Assembly (NCBI GenBank): GCA_017503375.1
Contig: JAFVTF010000044.1
Coordinates: 1-45,839 of the forward strand
Direction of reading: 5' to 3'
Source: Lentisphaeria bacterium
GTDB taxonomy: Bacteria > Verrucomicrobiota > Lentisphaeria > Victivallales > UBA1829
DNA length: 45,839 nt
Part shown: piece after piece, positions 25,411 through 34,391 of the stretch
Numbering within the stretch: position 1 is the first letter of the stretch
How the letters are laid out: every line of letters starts with the position of its first letter
Position numbers and translations under genes: made by a program
The notes under the pieces: model-generated
What the model saw: the letters and a program-made list of their open reading frames with translations, nothing else
Told to the model about the DNA's origin: nothing
Database searches by the model: none

Positions 25411-27222
25411 TCAAAGTCCGCCGAGAGCGTTCAGGAGCAGACCGGCTGCAACAGCAGAACCGATCACACCGGAAACGTTGGGACCCATTGCGTGCATCAG
25501 CAGGAAGTTCTGGGGATCAGCTTCCAAACCGACTTTGTTGGCAACACGTGCAGCCATCGGAACAGCGGAAACACCTGCGGAACCGAGGAGCGGGTTGATC
25601 TTTTCCTTGAGGAACAGGTTCATGATCTTGGCGAAGATGATACCTGCAGCAGTACCGAAACAGAATGCAACGCAACCGAGGATCAGGATACCGAGTGTCT
25701 GCATATTCAGGAACTGGTCTGCGGAAAGTTTGGATCCGACAGAGAGTCCGAGGAAGATGGTAACGATGTTACAGAGAGCATTCTGAGCGGTCTGGTTCAA
25801 ACGTTCCACAACACCGCATTCACGCATGAGGTTACCGAACATCAGCATACCGATCAGCGGAGCTGCATCAGGCAGCAGGAACGCACAGAGCAGAGTGATC
25901 AGGACGGGGAAGCAGATCTTTTCCAGTTTGTGGACCGGACGGAGCTGGCTCATTCTGATTTTCCGTTCTTTTTCGGTGGTCAGAGCGCGCATGATGGGAG
26001 GCTGAATGATCGGCACAAGTGCCATGTAACTGTACGCAGCAACAGCAATGGAACCGAGAAGTTTCGGAGAGAGCTTACTGGTCAGGTAGATAGCGGTCGG
26101 ACCGTCAGCACCACCGATGATACCGATGGATGCAGCATCCTTGAGGTCGAAGTAGATTCCGCACTTGGAGAGGATCAAAGCACCGAGCAGAGCGGAGAAG
26201 ATCGCGAACTGTGCAGCACCGCCAAGCAGAGCTGTTTTCGGGTTGGCGATCAGAGGACCGAAGTCTGTCATAGCTCCGACACCCATGAAGATCAGCAGCG
26301 GGAACACACCGGATTCGATACCGACCTGGTAGACCATACCGAGCAATCCATCAGGACCGGAAATTGCTGCAACAGGAATGTTGGCAAGGATCGCACCGAA
26401 CCCGATGGGGAGCAGCAGCAGAGGTTCAAATTCTTTAACGATTGCAAGGTAAAGAAGAACGATACCGACGATCATCATAAGAACACGGCCGAGACCGAGC
26501 AGCCAGGTATTGGAGAAATCAGCCTTTGTCTGCTTGATCACATCATAAAGACCTGTACTGGTCCAGATTTTTCCGAAGATTTCGGAAATAGAACCGAGAG
26601 AAAGCTCTTTTCTGTTTCCTTCGTCAATGGAATCATGGGAAAGAAGTTCCGGAGCAAAGTATGCAAGGATCATTCCGGGCTGAATGGTTCCGGATGCTTC
26701 CAATGCAGGGTTCAATGCCAGAGGCAGGAAACTGTGCATGTTTTTTACTTTTGCCTTACTGCGTCCGGGAATTGTGACGATCATGATTTCACGACCGGCA
26801 CTGATTTTCTGACCTTTCTGGAAGGTAACAGAATAAAGAGTTCCGGGCTTGTTGGTTTCTTTGTAAACCAGAGCATAGCGTCCATCGGGGAGCTTGTACC
26901 AGCTGAAGACTTCATCTTCATACTCAACCAGATACTGCCACTGGGTGTCTCTGACTTTGTCAAGATGTTCGCAGAAACCGGGGATCGGAAGATCAGCGAG
27001 CTGGGTTCCGATTCCGTTTTTCGGATCTTTTGCCAATTCAGCTTTGGAATTGGGGAGAGCTTTTTTGAGATCAGCTTCGCAAGCTTCTGTGCATTTTTTA
27101 GCGTCCGCCGGGATTTCGCAAATCCCGGTTTCCGGATCGCATTTGGCTTCTCCTGCAGCCATCAAACCTGCCGTTCCGAGAAGAACGGCAAGTGCAATTA
27201 CGAATGTTTTCATCATATTCAT
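25411..27222 (-). CDS. oadB: Oxaloacetate decarboxylase beta subunit (Na+ pump) with an N-terminal exported extension
   Basis: A 603-residue protein, while ordinary OadB is about 380-430. Residues about 215-603 are the canonical multi-span Na+-pumping carboxybiotin decarboxylase, with [15 protein letters not shown] and [14 protein letters not shown]. Ahead of it are a signal peptide (1-23), a Cys-containing stretch ([17 protein letters not shown], 28-44) and a domain with a biotinyl/lipoyl-like pattern ([17 protein letters not shown] ... [13 protein letters not shown]) but no MKM lysine. The start overlaps the oadA stop in TAATG. The complex converts oxaloacetate to pyruvate and exports Na+. 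The extension probably sits outside the cytoplasmic membrane; its role is unknown. Confidence 0.93.
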   Translation of the reverse strand: MNMMKTFVIALAVLLGTAGLMAAGEAKCDPETGICEIPADAKKCTEACEADLKKALPNSKAELAKDPKNGIGTQLADLPIPGFCEHLDKVRDTQWQYLVEYEDEVFSWYKLPDGRYALVYKETNKPGTLYSVTFQKGQKISAGREIMIVTIPGRSKAKVKNMHSFLPLALNPALEASGTIQPGMILAYFAPELLSHDSIDEGNRKELSLGSISEIFGKIWTSTGLYDVIKQTKADFSNTWLLGLGRVLMMIVGIVLLYLAIVKEFEPLLLLPIGFGAILANIPVAAISGPDGLLGMVYQVGIESGVFPLLIFMGVGAMTDFGPLIANPKTALLGGAAQFAIFSALLGALILSKCGIYFDLKDAASIGIIGGADGPTAIYLTSKLSPKLLGSIAVAAYSYMALVPIIQPPIMRALTTEKERKIRMSQLRPVHKLEKICFPVLITLLCAFLLPDAAPLIGMLMFGNLMRECGVVERLNQTAQNALCNIVTIFLGLSVGSKLSADQFLNMQTLGILILGCVAFCFGTAAGIIFAKIMNLFLKEKINPLLGSAGVSAVPMAARVANKVGLEADPQNFLLMHAMGPNVSGVIGSAVAAGLLLNALGGL

Positions 27223-29042
27223 TACTTGGACTCCGCGATAGAAAGAAGTGCCTGACCAGCTGTGACAACGTCTTTTTCATTGACGAGGATATCTGCGACT
27301 GTTCCTGCAGCTTCGGCTTTAACAGGGGTTTCCATCTTCATTGCTTCGAGAACCATGAGTTCATCGCCGGCAGCGACGGTATCGCCTGCCTTCACGCTGA
27401 TACGGAGAACAGTACCGGGCAGCGGAGAAGCGATTTCTTTTGCATCGCCGGAAGCTGCAGCTTTGGGAGCAGCAGCACCGGTTCCGATACCGACCTTGAA
27501 GGTCTTTCCGTCAACGGTGACAGTGTCATCGGAAACAACCTGAACGTTGAAGGTTTTGCCGTCAACAGTTGCGGTGTAGGATTTATTGTCAGCCTTTGCA
27601 GCACCGGCAGCGGGTTTTTCGTCGTTGTAACGGATTCCCATGGGTTTGTCGCCCTGGAGGAACTTGAGACCTTTATCGCCGCAAGCTGCGATGATGAAAA
27701 TATTTTCATCGGTAACAGGCAGGTTGTTGGCTTCGAGTTTCTTGGTTGCAGCAGCGATACCGAGTTCGGGATTTGCATCGTTGATTTCAACGACCGCCTT
27801 GGTGGTGGGTTCTTTACCGAGCTGTTCCTGAGCCCATTTGACGACCTGCGGATCGGGAGCGATCGGGGTCTTACCGAAGTAACCGAGAACCATCAAACCA
27901 TAGCCCTTGGGATCAAGTTTCCAGGAACCGTCAGCATTTTTGCCCATAACGGCGTTACGGAATGCCTGCTGGAAGTAGAACTGGGAAACAGGGGTAACAC
28001 TTGTACCGAAACCGCCTTTTGCAACGACTTCACGCATTTCTGCGATACATGCATCGTACTTATCGAGGCAGTTGTTGTCGCGCATCATCTGGGTATTTGC
28101 TGTGAGAGCTCCGCCGGGCATGGGGCTGAAGATGATTTCAGGGGAGACCTGCATGGATTCCGGGGGCATGAAGTATTTGCTGAGGCAATCCTTGAAGACT
28201 TTTTCGACTTTGAGAATCTTATCGGGATCGATGTCGAGAGAGTATTCAGTGCCGCGGAGTCTCTGGTACATGACGAGGATATCAGCTTCGCAGGTACCGC
28301 CGGAGAGGGGAGCCATTGCGAGGTCGATGACATCTGCACCTGCGGAGATAGCAGCGAAGTTACATGCAACTGCCATACCTGCAGTGTCATGGGTGTGGAA
28401 CTGGATTTCGATGTTTGCGGGAAGCATCTGGCGTGCAGCCTTGATGGTTTCGTAAACAGTTGCCGGAGTGGAGGTTCCGGAAGCATCTTTGAATGCAACG
28501 CTGTCAAACGGAATTCCGCTATCAAGGATTTCTTTCAGTCTGTCAGCATAGAATTTGGGGGTATGAGCGTATGCTTCATTCAGTGTGGGAGCGAGTCCCA
28601 TCATGGTGACGGTGACCTGGTGTTTCAGACCATGCTTGTGAATTGCGCGGCCGGAGACATCGAGGTTACGGACGTCATTGAGAGCATCGAAGTTGCGGAT
28701 GGTGGTCATACCATGCTTTTTAAAGAGTTTTGCATGGAGATCAATAATATCAGAAGACTGAGAGGAAAGACCGACGACGTTGACACCGCGGGAGAGGGTC
28801 TGGAGGTTGACATCCGGACCGACGGTTGCGCGCCAGAGATCCATCATTTCAAAAGCATCTTCCTGGCAGTAGAAATAAAGGCTCTGGAAACGGGCACCGC
28901 CACCGATTTCGATGTGGTTGATTCCTGCTTCAGCAGCAGCCTTCAGAGCGGGAAGGAAGTCGTCAGTTTTGACACGGGCTCCGAGACATGACTGGAAACC
29001 GTCACGGAAGGAGCAATCCATGAATTTGATTGTCTTTGCCAT
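27222..29042 (-). CDS. oadA: Oxaloacetate decarboxylase alpha subunit (biotin carboxyltransferase)
   Basis: A 606-residue protein. The HMGL-like carboxyltransferase barrel starts [11 protein letters not shown] (equivalent of the T-L-R-D-x-x-Q-S motif) and contains [12 protein letters not shown] and [10 protein letters not shown] (metal ligands). A conserved carboxylase (PYC_OADA) region follows, then an Ala/Pro-rich linker (about 470-530) and a biotinyl domain with EAMKMET, biotin on K569. It transfers CO2 from oxaloacetate to biotin, which is then decarboxylated by OadB. The first motif differs from the common TTLRDAHQS form (S-F and G-F substitutions). It lies between oadG and oadB. Confidence 0.94.
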   Translation of the reverse strand: MAKTIKFMDCSFRDGFQSCLGARVKTDDFLPALKAAAEAGINHIEIGGGARFQSLYFYCQEDAFEMMDLWRATVGPDVNLQTLSRGVNVVGLSSQSSDIIDLHAKLFKKHGMTTIRNFDALNDVRNLDVSGRAIHKHGLKHQVTVTMMGLAPTLNEAYAHTPKFYADRLKEILDSGIPFDSVAFKDASGTSTPATVYETIKAARQMLPANIEIQFHTHDTAGMAVACNFAAISAGADVIDLAMAPLSGGTCEADILVMYQRLRGTEYSLDIDPDKILKVEKVFKDCLSKYFMPPESMQVSPEIIFSPMPGGALTANTQMMRDNNCLDKYDACIAEMREVVAKGGFGTSVTPVSQFYFQQAFRNAVMGKNADGSWKLDPKGYGLMVLGYFGKTPIAPDPQVVKWAQEQLGKEPTTKAVVEINDANPELGIAAATKKLEANNLPVTDENIFIIAACGDKGLKFLQGDKPMGIRYNDEKPAAGAAKADNKSYTATVDGKTFNVQVVSDDTVTVDGKTFKVGIGTGAAAPKAAASGDAKEIASPLPGTVLRISVKAGDTVAAGDELMVLEAMKMETPVKAEAAGTVADILVNEKDVVTAGQALLSIAESK

Positions 29043-29067
29043 TTTATTTATATCCTTTCAATATTGG

Positions 29068-29298
29068 TTATTTTTTGCTTGCGATAAGAGCTGCGATTGC
29101 GGCAGCGGCACGGCGTGCATTGTCATCACCGGCAGCAGCCTTCTTCTTCGGTGCGGGAGCCACGGGATCAAGACATGTCTCGATCGGTTTCAGAAGTTTT
29201 GCCATAATCTTCATGCAGATGATCATGATCACCAGGAATGAGAACACAAAGCCCATTCCGGCTGCCATCAGTTTCAATCCGTCTAAAATCGGACCCAT
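29068..29298 (-). CDS. oadG: Oxaloacetate decarboxylase gamma subunit
   Basis: A 76-residue protein with one N-terminal membrane helix (GMGFVFSFLVIMIICMKIMA), a Pro/Lys-rich linker (PVAPAPKKKAAAG) and a short Ala-rich C-terminus. Size, topology and position directly before oadA fit OadG, which anchors the alpha subunit to OadB. The C-terminal His/Asp cluster that binds Zn in enterobacterial OadG is not evident. AAGAAAGGG precedes the ATG. Confidence 0.85.
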   Translation of the reverse strand: MGPILDGLKLMAAGMGFVFSFLVIMIICMKIMAKLLKPIETCLDPVAPAPKKKAAAGDDNARRAAAAIAALIASKK

Positions 29299-29321
29299 TT
29301 TTCAACCCTTTCTTGGTTTGT

Positions 29322-30062
29322 TTATTTCAAGTTGTTACTTGGTTTCAATTTCACATCGCCGCAGGAAAAGTAAAGGATTTCCCCATCTTCCCGCTCTGCG
29401 ATCAACCTGCCGTCTTCACTGATATCCAGAATCTTTGCAGAAAAAACTTCCCCCGATGGTGGAAGCAGATTCACAATTTTTCCGGTAATCGCATTCCGGT
29501 CCTTCCAGATGCGGTACAGTTCCGACGCATGATTATTCCCGGTAATATAATACCAATTTAAGTAAATTGCCAGTTGTTCTGTAAAATTTTTCAGATTTAT
29601 TTTTTCTCCGGTTGCAACTGAAAGAGAAATTGCCGGCTGGTCTATTGCGGAAAGCTCTTCTTCTGTCAGGTTCAAATTGACACCGATTCCGCAAATAATC
29701 CCTTTCAGTTTCCCCTCCCGGATCACACCTTCACAGAGAATACCGCAAAGTTTTTTATCTCCGATAATCACATCGTTGGGCCATTTGATCACAGGTTCCA
29801 GTTGAGGATAGAGTTTTTTGACAGCTGCAACAACAGAGAGTGAAGAAACCATTGTAGCATAAAAAGGTTCATCAAAAGGTTCTTTGATCACATAAGAAGC
29901 AAAGAGGTTTCCCTCTTTAGAGATCCATTTCCTGTTCAATCTGCCGCGCCCGGCGGTTTGTTCTTTAGCGACAATGAGATCACCGTCCGACAACTCATCG
30001 AAGTGTCGGACTGCATAAGTATTTGTAGAATCAAGTGTCTCAAAAAAATGTGTCGTTCCCAT
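29322..30062 (-). CDS. birA: Biotin-protein ligase
   Basis: A 246-residue biotin ligase without an N-terminal DNA-binding domain: FETLDSTNTYA at the start, AGRGRLNRKW (biotinyl-AMP loop), VIKWPNDV and GIGVNLN. It attaches biotin to the OadA lysine encoded two genes downstream. The ATG at 30062 is chosen because it fits the family N-terminus, has AGGG 8 bp upstream, and lies 3' of the predicted promoter (-10 at 30099-30094). A TTG at 30122 would fall upstream of that promoter. It is the first gene of birA-oadG-oadA-oadB. Confidence 0.92.
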   Translation of the reverse strand: MGTTHFFETLDSTNTYAVRHFDELSDGDLIVAKEQTAGRGRLNRKWISKEGNLFASYVIKEPFDEPFYATMVSSLSVVAAVKKLYPQLEPVIKWPNDVIIGDKKLCGILCEGVIREGKLKGIICGIGVNLNLTEEELSAIDQPAISLSVATGEKINLKNFTEQLAIYLNWYYITGNNHASELYRIWKDRNAITGKIVNLLPPSGEVFSAKILDISEDGRLIAEREDGEILYFSCGDVKLKPSNNLK

Positions 30063-30093
30063 GCCATGCGCCCTGTTCAAAAAAAATCTGGGT

Positions 30094-30122
30094 AATATAA
30101 CAGGTAAAAACATTTTTTGCAA
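30094..30122 (-). promoter_or_regulatory. Promoter of the birA-oadGAB operon
   Basis: On the minus strand TTGCAA (30122-30117), a 17-bp spacer and TATATT (30099-30094). Transcription should begin near 30088, about 26 bp before the birA ATG. Confidence 0.65.
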
Positions 30123-30176
30123 GCTGTAAATTGTGAAAAAATATCAGATTTACATCATTTATTTTCCGGAACCGTC

Positions 30177-30205
30177 TTGAATTTTTCGACAAAACGGGTT
30201 ATATT
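30177..30205 (+). promoter_or_regulatory. Promoter of the 30.25-36.7 kb glycan operon
   Basis: TTGAAT (30177-30182), a 17-bp spacer and TATATT (30200-30205), about 45 bp before the ATG at 30251. It is divergent from the birA promoter, with about 55 bp between the two -35 boxes. Confidence 0.7.
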
Positions 30206-30250
30206 TTCACGTAACAGATATAACAATAAAAAAAACATAGGGAATTTATT

Positions 30251-33200
30251 ATGAAAGTAAAAGCTCTGTTGTCTGCATTTGCCGCTTTTTCGGCTCTTGC
30301 ACTTGCTGCGGCTCCGGCGTTTTTTGTACCGGAACTACCGTCAAAACCTGCTCTGAATGGAAAAGATTCTGCTGTTTGGGATCATGCAAATTCCACCTAC
30401 GGATTTTTTGTCCGCACGACCAAGCAGATGGAACTCCGCAGGGGGAGAACATTGTTCGGGACATATGGACCGAATTTTTATCTGAGAATCGAATCTGAAC
30501 TGCCTCCGAATGGTGCACGTCTTCTCTCCAGTCAGAGACGTCACGACAGCAAAGTCTGGCATGATGACAGTGTGGAAGTCTGGGTTGCACCATCCGGAAA
30601 AGATGAATATTACCAGCTCACCATGAATCCGCTGGGAACTGTTTATGACTTGAGACATTACCGCAGCGGAAAGATTCCCGATGAAACCTGGACCAATAAG
30701 TGGAAAAAAGCCAACATTCTTGATAAAAAGAAAAACATGTGGATCGCTGAATTTGAAATTCCCGTCAAAGAGCTTGATCCCAATGGAAAAGGGTTCAAAA
30801 TTCTTGTTTCAAGAAACTGGAAACGCCCTGCAAATCAGACTCCGTTTATTGTCAATGAAGCGCCGTTCAACGATCTTTCCAGATATGCTGTTCTGAAATT
30901 TTCCAAAAAAGCTCCGGCAATCAATATCAGAGACCTCGGCAAACTGGAAAAACAGCTGTTTGATCTTGATGCGCTCATCAAAAACAACAGTGGTTCCGAA
31001 AAAACTTATGAAGCCAAACTCCATTTCTTTCATGGCGATATGCCGGAAACAACAGAGGTTAAAAAACTGACAGTTGCCCCCGGAAAAACCGCAAAACTGC
31101 AGTTTCATGATAACGGCGGACATATCCATCTCCGGACAAACCATATTGCAACATTAACGATCAAAGAAGGCAGCACTCTGGTTTATGCCATGAGTCTTCC
31201 TTACAAACTTCCCTTTGATGAGGAAAACCGCTGGAAGATCAGCTCAAAAGTCAACACAAATTTCCAGTTTGCTGTTTATCCGTATCTGAAAAAAGGTACC
31301 ATCCGTTTTGATGCGGAAAGCGGATTGACTCACGCTGTTGTTTCTGTGAAGAAAGCAGGTAAAATTATTGCCTCCCGGAAACTTGCTCCGTTGAAAAAGG
31401 AAAATATCTTCATCTACGAAATGCCGGAACTAAAAGATGGTACCTATGAACTGGAACTTGCCATGTTCAAAGGCAATCAGAAAGTCCGGACTTCCAAACA
31501 GACATTCAACCGGAAGGTCTTCCCCTGGGAAAACAATCAGCTCGGAATCACAGATAAAGTCTACGCTCCGTTTAAAGATCTGAAAGTTTCCGGAAATAAA
31601 CTGAACACCGTAATGACAGAGTTTGCCTTTGACAAAACAGGGCTTTACAGTTCAGTGAAACCGGATGGACAGGAAATTCTGAAAGGGAAACTCAGCTATA
31701 CATTCCGGACAAACAATGCTGCTGGAAAAATCATAAAAGCTGATGGAAAATTCATAAAGAAAACCGCCGCGGAATGTGTTTTTGAAGGAACGGCTGCAAC
31801 CAACGCCGGATTCTCCATCAAAACTGTTGCAAAAACAGAATATGACGGATGCACCCGCTATGAAATGACACTGGCTCCGGAAAAAGGAAAATCTCCTGTC
31901 TTGAACAATTTCTATCTGGATATCCCCCTTGATGATTCCCAGATCAGACTGCTTCATGTGATCAAATCCGGACATATCCGCACGAACCCGGCGATCTATG
32001 TCCCCAAAGGCAATGGCGTTATCTGGAAAAGTACAGAAGTCAGCAATGGCGATTTCTTCGGTAACATGCACATTTACATTTGGCTTGGAGAAGTGGAACG
32101 GGGACTTTCCTGGTTTGCAGATAATGACCGTTATTTCTCCGTGGATGACAAAAAACCTGTTCAGGAAATCATCCGTGAAAACGGAAAGCTGATTCTGCGT
32201 GTTCATTTTGTGAACAAATCATTGAAACTGACTCAGCCCCGGACGATTGTATTCGGGATGCAGCCCTCCCCTGTCAAACCCATGCCCAAAGATTGGCGGA
32301 AACCGAAACTGGTGATCCCGCCCCACGGCGGTTCCAACGCATACTGGGGAATCCGTCCGGCATACGCAGGAAAATATCCTGTTAAATATGATTGGGAATA
32401 TGTTGACCGCATGGTGAAAGCCCGTAAAACCGGAAAAATCGATGCGGAATACATCGAAAGTTTTATTCAGAAACATTACAGCAAACTGCCGAAAGACAGA
32501 ATTGCCAACTACCGTGCACACGCTCGCGGCGGACATTACAGCATGATGGCTCAGCGCGGAATGCAGCCGACAATGCTCTATCTGGAAGAACATTGTCAGG
32601 ACCAGACAACTCCGGAATGGGATACCTTCCAGGATGAATGGGGCTTAAACCGGTTCACTCCCAGAAAATGGCTGAAAGAAGAAGAATTGACCACCGGAGC
32701 ACTCAGTTCTGCGGCAGGAATCGGGATCACACCGACAAAATCCTATCAGGACTTTGTCATGTGGTATGCCAGAGAATGGCTGAAACGCGGAATCGGTATT
32801 TACTGCGACAACTCATTCCCCCGGAACAGTCTTGATCCTCTGAACTCCAACGCCTATCAGCGTCCGGACGGTTCCTGGCAGACGTCTTCCGACATCTGGG
32901 ATATGCGCGAATATCACAAACGTCTCTGGGTTCTGACCAAACAGATGCAGTCCTCTGTCAAATGGCCGCTGATGGTCTCTCTCCACATCACCAACGCAAT
33001 GATCCTGCCCATCGTCTGCTGGACCGATATTCAGCTTGATTTGGAATGGGGCTGGGCAAGCGGGTTCAAACCGTTCCCCACGGAACTCCTGGAAATCGAA
33101 ACAACCGGACGTCAGATCGGGGCTTACCCTCAGGCACACTTCCCCATCGTCGGATGCGGTCTTGTCCATGAAGATCCCACCTATCTCCGTGGAAAAATCG

Positions 33201-33604
33201 ACGAAGCGATGGTTCGTACCGACTGGGCAATGCGTATGATTTACGGGGTTCTCCGTTATGACATGCGCGGAGAAAACTTCACCCCCATGAACAAAATCGT
33301 CAATGACTTCGGACTCGGCACAAATAAATGTCTGGTGTTTGACTACTGGAGAAAGAACTCACCTGTCATCATCACCCCGGAAGCAACCGTGAAAAATATC
33401 GTCTTGCGGAACGGAAATCAGGCGATACTGATCCTTGCTTCCTGGAACGAAAAACCGACAACTGTCAAGGTTCAATTCAAAAATTGGAAGATCCGTTCTG
33501 CCGCCGGAACCTATCCGGCAGAAACCTACTCTATCAAAAACAACAGTTTTGAACTCAAACTGGGAAAATATGGAATGCAACTCATTAAATTGGAGGTAAA
33601 ATAA
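30251..33604 (+). CDS. Large secreted glycoside-hydrolase-like protein with N-terminal CBM9-like domain
   Basis: A 1117-residue protein with a signal peptide (about 1-21). Residues about 30-220 are a CBM9/DOMON-like beta-sandwich (PALNGKDSAVWDHA, HDDSVEVWVAPSGKDEYYQL, WIAEFEIPVKELD). Beta-rich modules follow to about 680. The C-terminal half looks like a TIM-barrel hydrolase: KLVIPPHGGSNAYWGI, HARGGHY, WLKRGIGIYCDNSFPRNS and WGWASGFKPF. It resembles the DUF6067 / GH123-like proteins frequent in this phylum, but I cannot confirm the family. It probably hydrolyses or binds glycans outside the cytoplasm. The LamG gene begins 2 bp after its stop. Confidence 0.7.
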   Translation: MKVKALLSAFAAFSALALAAAPAFFVPELPSKPALNGKDSAVWDHANSTYGFFVRTTKQMELRRGRTLFGTYGPNFYLRIESELPPNGARLLSSQRRHDSKVWHDDSVEVWVAPSGKDEYYQLTMNPLGTVYDLRHYRSGKIPDETWTNKWKKANILDKKKNMWIAEFEIPVKELDPNGKGFKILVSRNWKRPANQTPFIVNEAPFNDLSRYAVLKFSKKAPAINIRDLGKLEKQLFDLDALIKNNSGSEKTYEAKLHFFHGDMPETTEVKKLTVAPGKTAKLQFHDNGGHIHLRTNHIATLTIKEGSTLVYAMSLPYKLPFDEENRWKISSKVNTNFQFAVYPYLKKGTIRFDAESGLTHAVVSVKKAGKIIASRKLAPLKKENIFIYEMPELKDGTYELELAMFKGNQKVRTSKQTFNRKVFPWENNQLGITDKVYAPFKDLKVSGNKLNTVMTEFAFDKTGLYSSVKPDGQEILKGKLSYTFRTNNAAGKIIKADGKFIKKTAAECVFEGTAATNAGFSIKTVAKTEYDGCTRYEMTLAPEKGKSPVLNNFYLDIPLDDSQIRLLHVIKSGHIRTNPAIYVPKGNGVIWKSTEVSNGDFFGNMHIYIWLGEVERGLSWFADNDRYFSVDDKKPVQEIIRENGKLILRVHFVNKSLKLTQPRTIVFGMQPSPVKPMPKDWRKPKLVIPPHGGSNAYWGIRPAYAGKYPVKYDWEYVDRMVKARKTGKIDAEYIESFIQKHYSKLPKDRIANYRAHARGGHYSMMAQRGMQPTMLYLEEHCQDQTTPEWDTFQDEWGLNRFTPRKWLKEEELTTGALSSAAGIGITPTKSYQDFVMWYAREWLKRGIGIYCDNSFPRNSLDPLNSNAYQRPDGSWQTSSDIWDMREYHKRLWVLTKQMQSSVKWPLMVSLHITNAMILPIVCWTDIQLDLEWGWASGFKPFPTELLEIETTGRQIGAYPQAHFPIVGCGLVHEDPTYLRGKIDEAMVRTDWAMRMIYGVLRYDMRGENFTPMNKIVNDFGLGTNKCLVFDYWRKNSPVIITPEATVKNIVLRNGNQAILILASWNEKPTTVKVQFKNWKIRSAAGTYPAETYSIKNNSFELKLGKYGMQLIKLEVK

Positions 33605-33606
33605 CT

Positions 33607-34383
33607 ATGAAAAATCATGCTCTTGCATTGCTCCTTTGCGCGGGAATGATCCCGGCAATCGCCACTGCACAGGAAGAAGATCCCCTGTACGAAAACATCA
33701 TGTTCTATCACAGCTTCGATGGAACTCTGCAGCCGGATCAGGCTCGCGGAACCGATAAAATCCAGAATGGGATCCTCGTCAAAGAGAACTTTTCCTTTAT
33801 TCAAGGGGTAAAAGGAAAAGCTGTCTATTGTCCTGCAAAAGACAGTTCTCTTTATTTTGTGATCAAAGACAATCTTGATTTCAGCAAACCCGGTTCTGTC
33901 AGCACCTGGATCCTGCCGAAAGCATGGACCGTTCAGACCAAAGACACCCCGAATCAGGGCAAAACAAAATGGAAAAAAACCTATTCCAACGGAGTAATCA
34001 GTACTGCTTATAATGCAAAAGGTTATGTTGTTCTTCAGCGTATGACCTCTCACGTTCCCGGCGGCAAGGACATCCTCTGGTTCGGGTTCCCCTGTTTCCA
34101 GGAAATCAAAAAATCCAACGTTTCAAAGACCTGCGATTTCCAGCTCGGAAAATGGTATCATATCGTAAAAACATGGGACGGCTTGAATTTCACTGTTTAT
34201 GTCAATGGTGAAGAATTCCTCAAGACAGCTGTTCCCCACAAGATCACCAGTGACTATCTTGCCAGAACCTTCCCGATCAACATTGGAAAAGGACTTGCTG
34301 TTGATGAATATACGATCTATGACAAACAGCTTTCTGCAGAAGAAGTCAAAACGATTTACAATAAGCTCAACCCCAAGAAGTAA
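33607..34383 (+). CDS. Secreted LamG/concanavalin-like domain protein
   Basis: A 258-residue protein with a signal peptide (ending near ATAQ). The body is one concanavalin-like (LamG) jelly roll: NIMFYHSFDGTLQPD at its start, GVKGKAVYCPA, FSKPGSVSTWILP, LGKWYHIVKTWDGLNFTVYVNG and the closing VDEYTIYDKQLSAEEVKTIYN, all typical of this fold. Such domains bind carbohydrate or calcium. It sits between the GH-like gene and the six-hairpin gene, with gaps of 2 and 8 bp, so the three are one operon. Confidence 0.82.
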   Translation: MKNHALALLLCAGMIPAIATAQEEDPLYENIMFYHSFDGTLQPDQARGTDKIQNGILVKENFSFIQGVKGKAVYCPAKDSSLYFVIKDNLDFSKPGSVSTWILPKAWTVQTKDTPNQGKTKWKKTYSNGVISTAYNAKGYVVLQRMTSHVPGGKDILWFGFPCFQEIKKSNVSKTCDFQLGKWYHIVKTWDGLNFTVYVNGEEFLKTAVPHKITSDYLARTFPINIGKGLAVDEYTIYDKQLSAEEVKTIYNKLNPKK

Positions 34384-34391
34384 TACAGATC

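Noticed and set aside
25492..28991. Two open frames of nearly 600 codons on the plus strand opposite oadB and oadA
   Set aside because: They mirror the strong codon preference of the highly conserved oad genes. The translations are low-complexity and resemble no protein; oadA and oadB are certain.
30063..30122. TTG start giving BirA 20 extra residues
   Set aside because: It would lie upstream of the predicted transcription start and has no SD; family members begin close to the DSTN motif.
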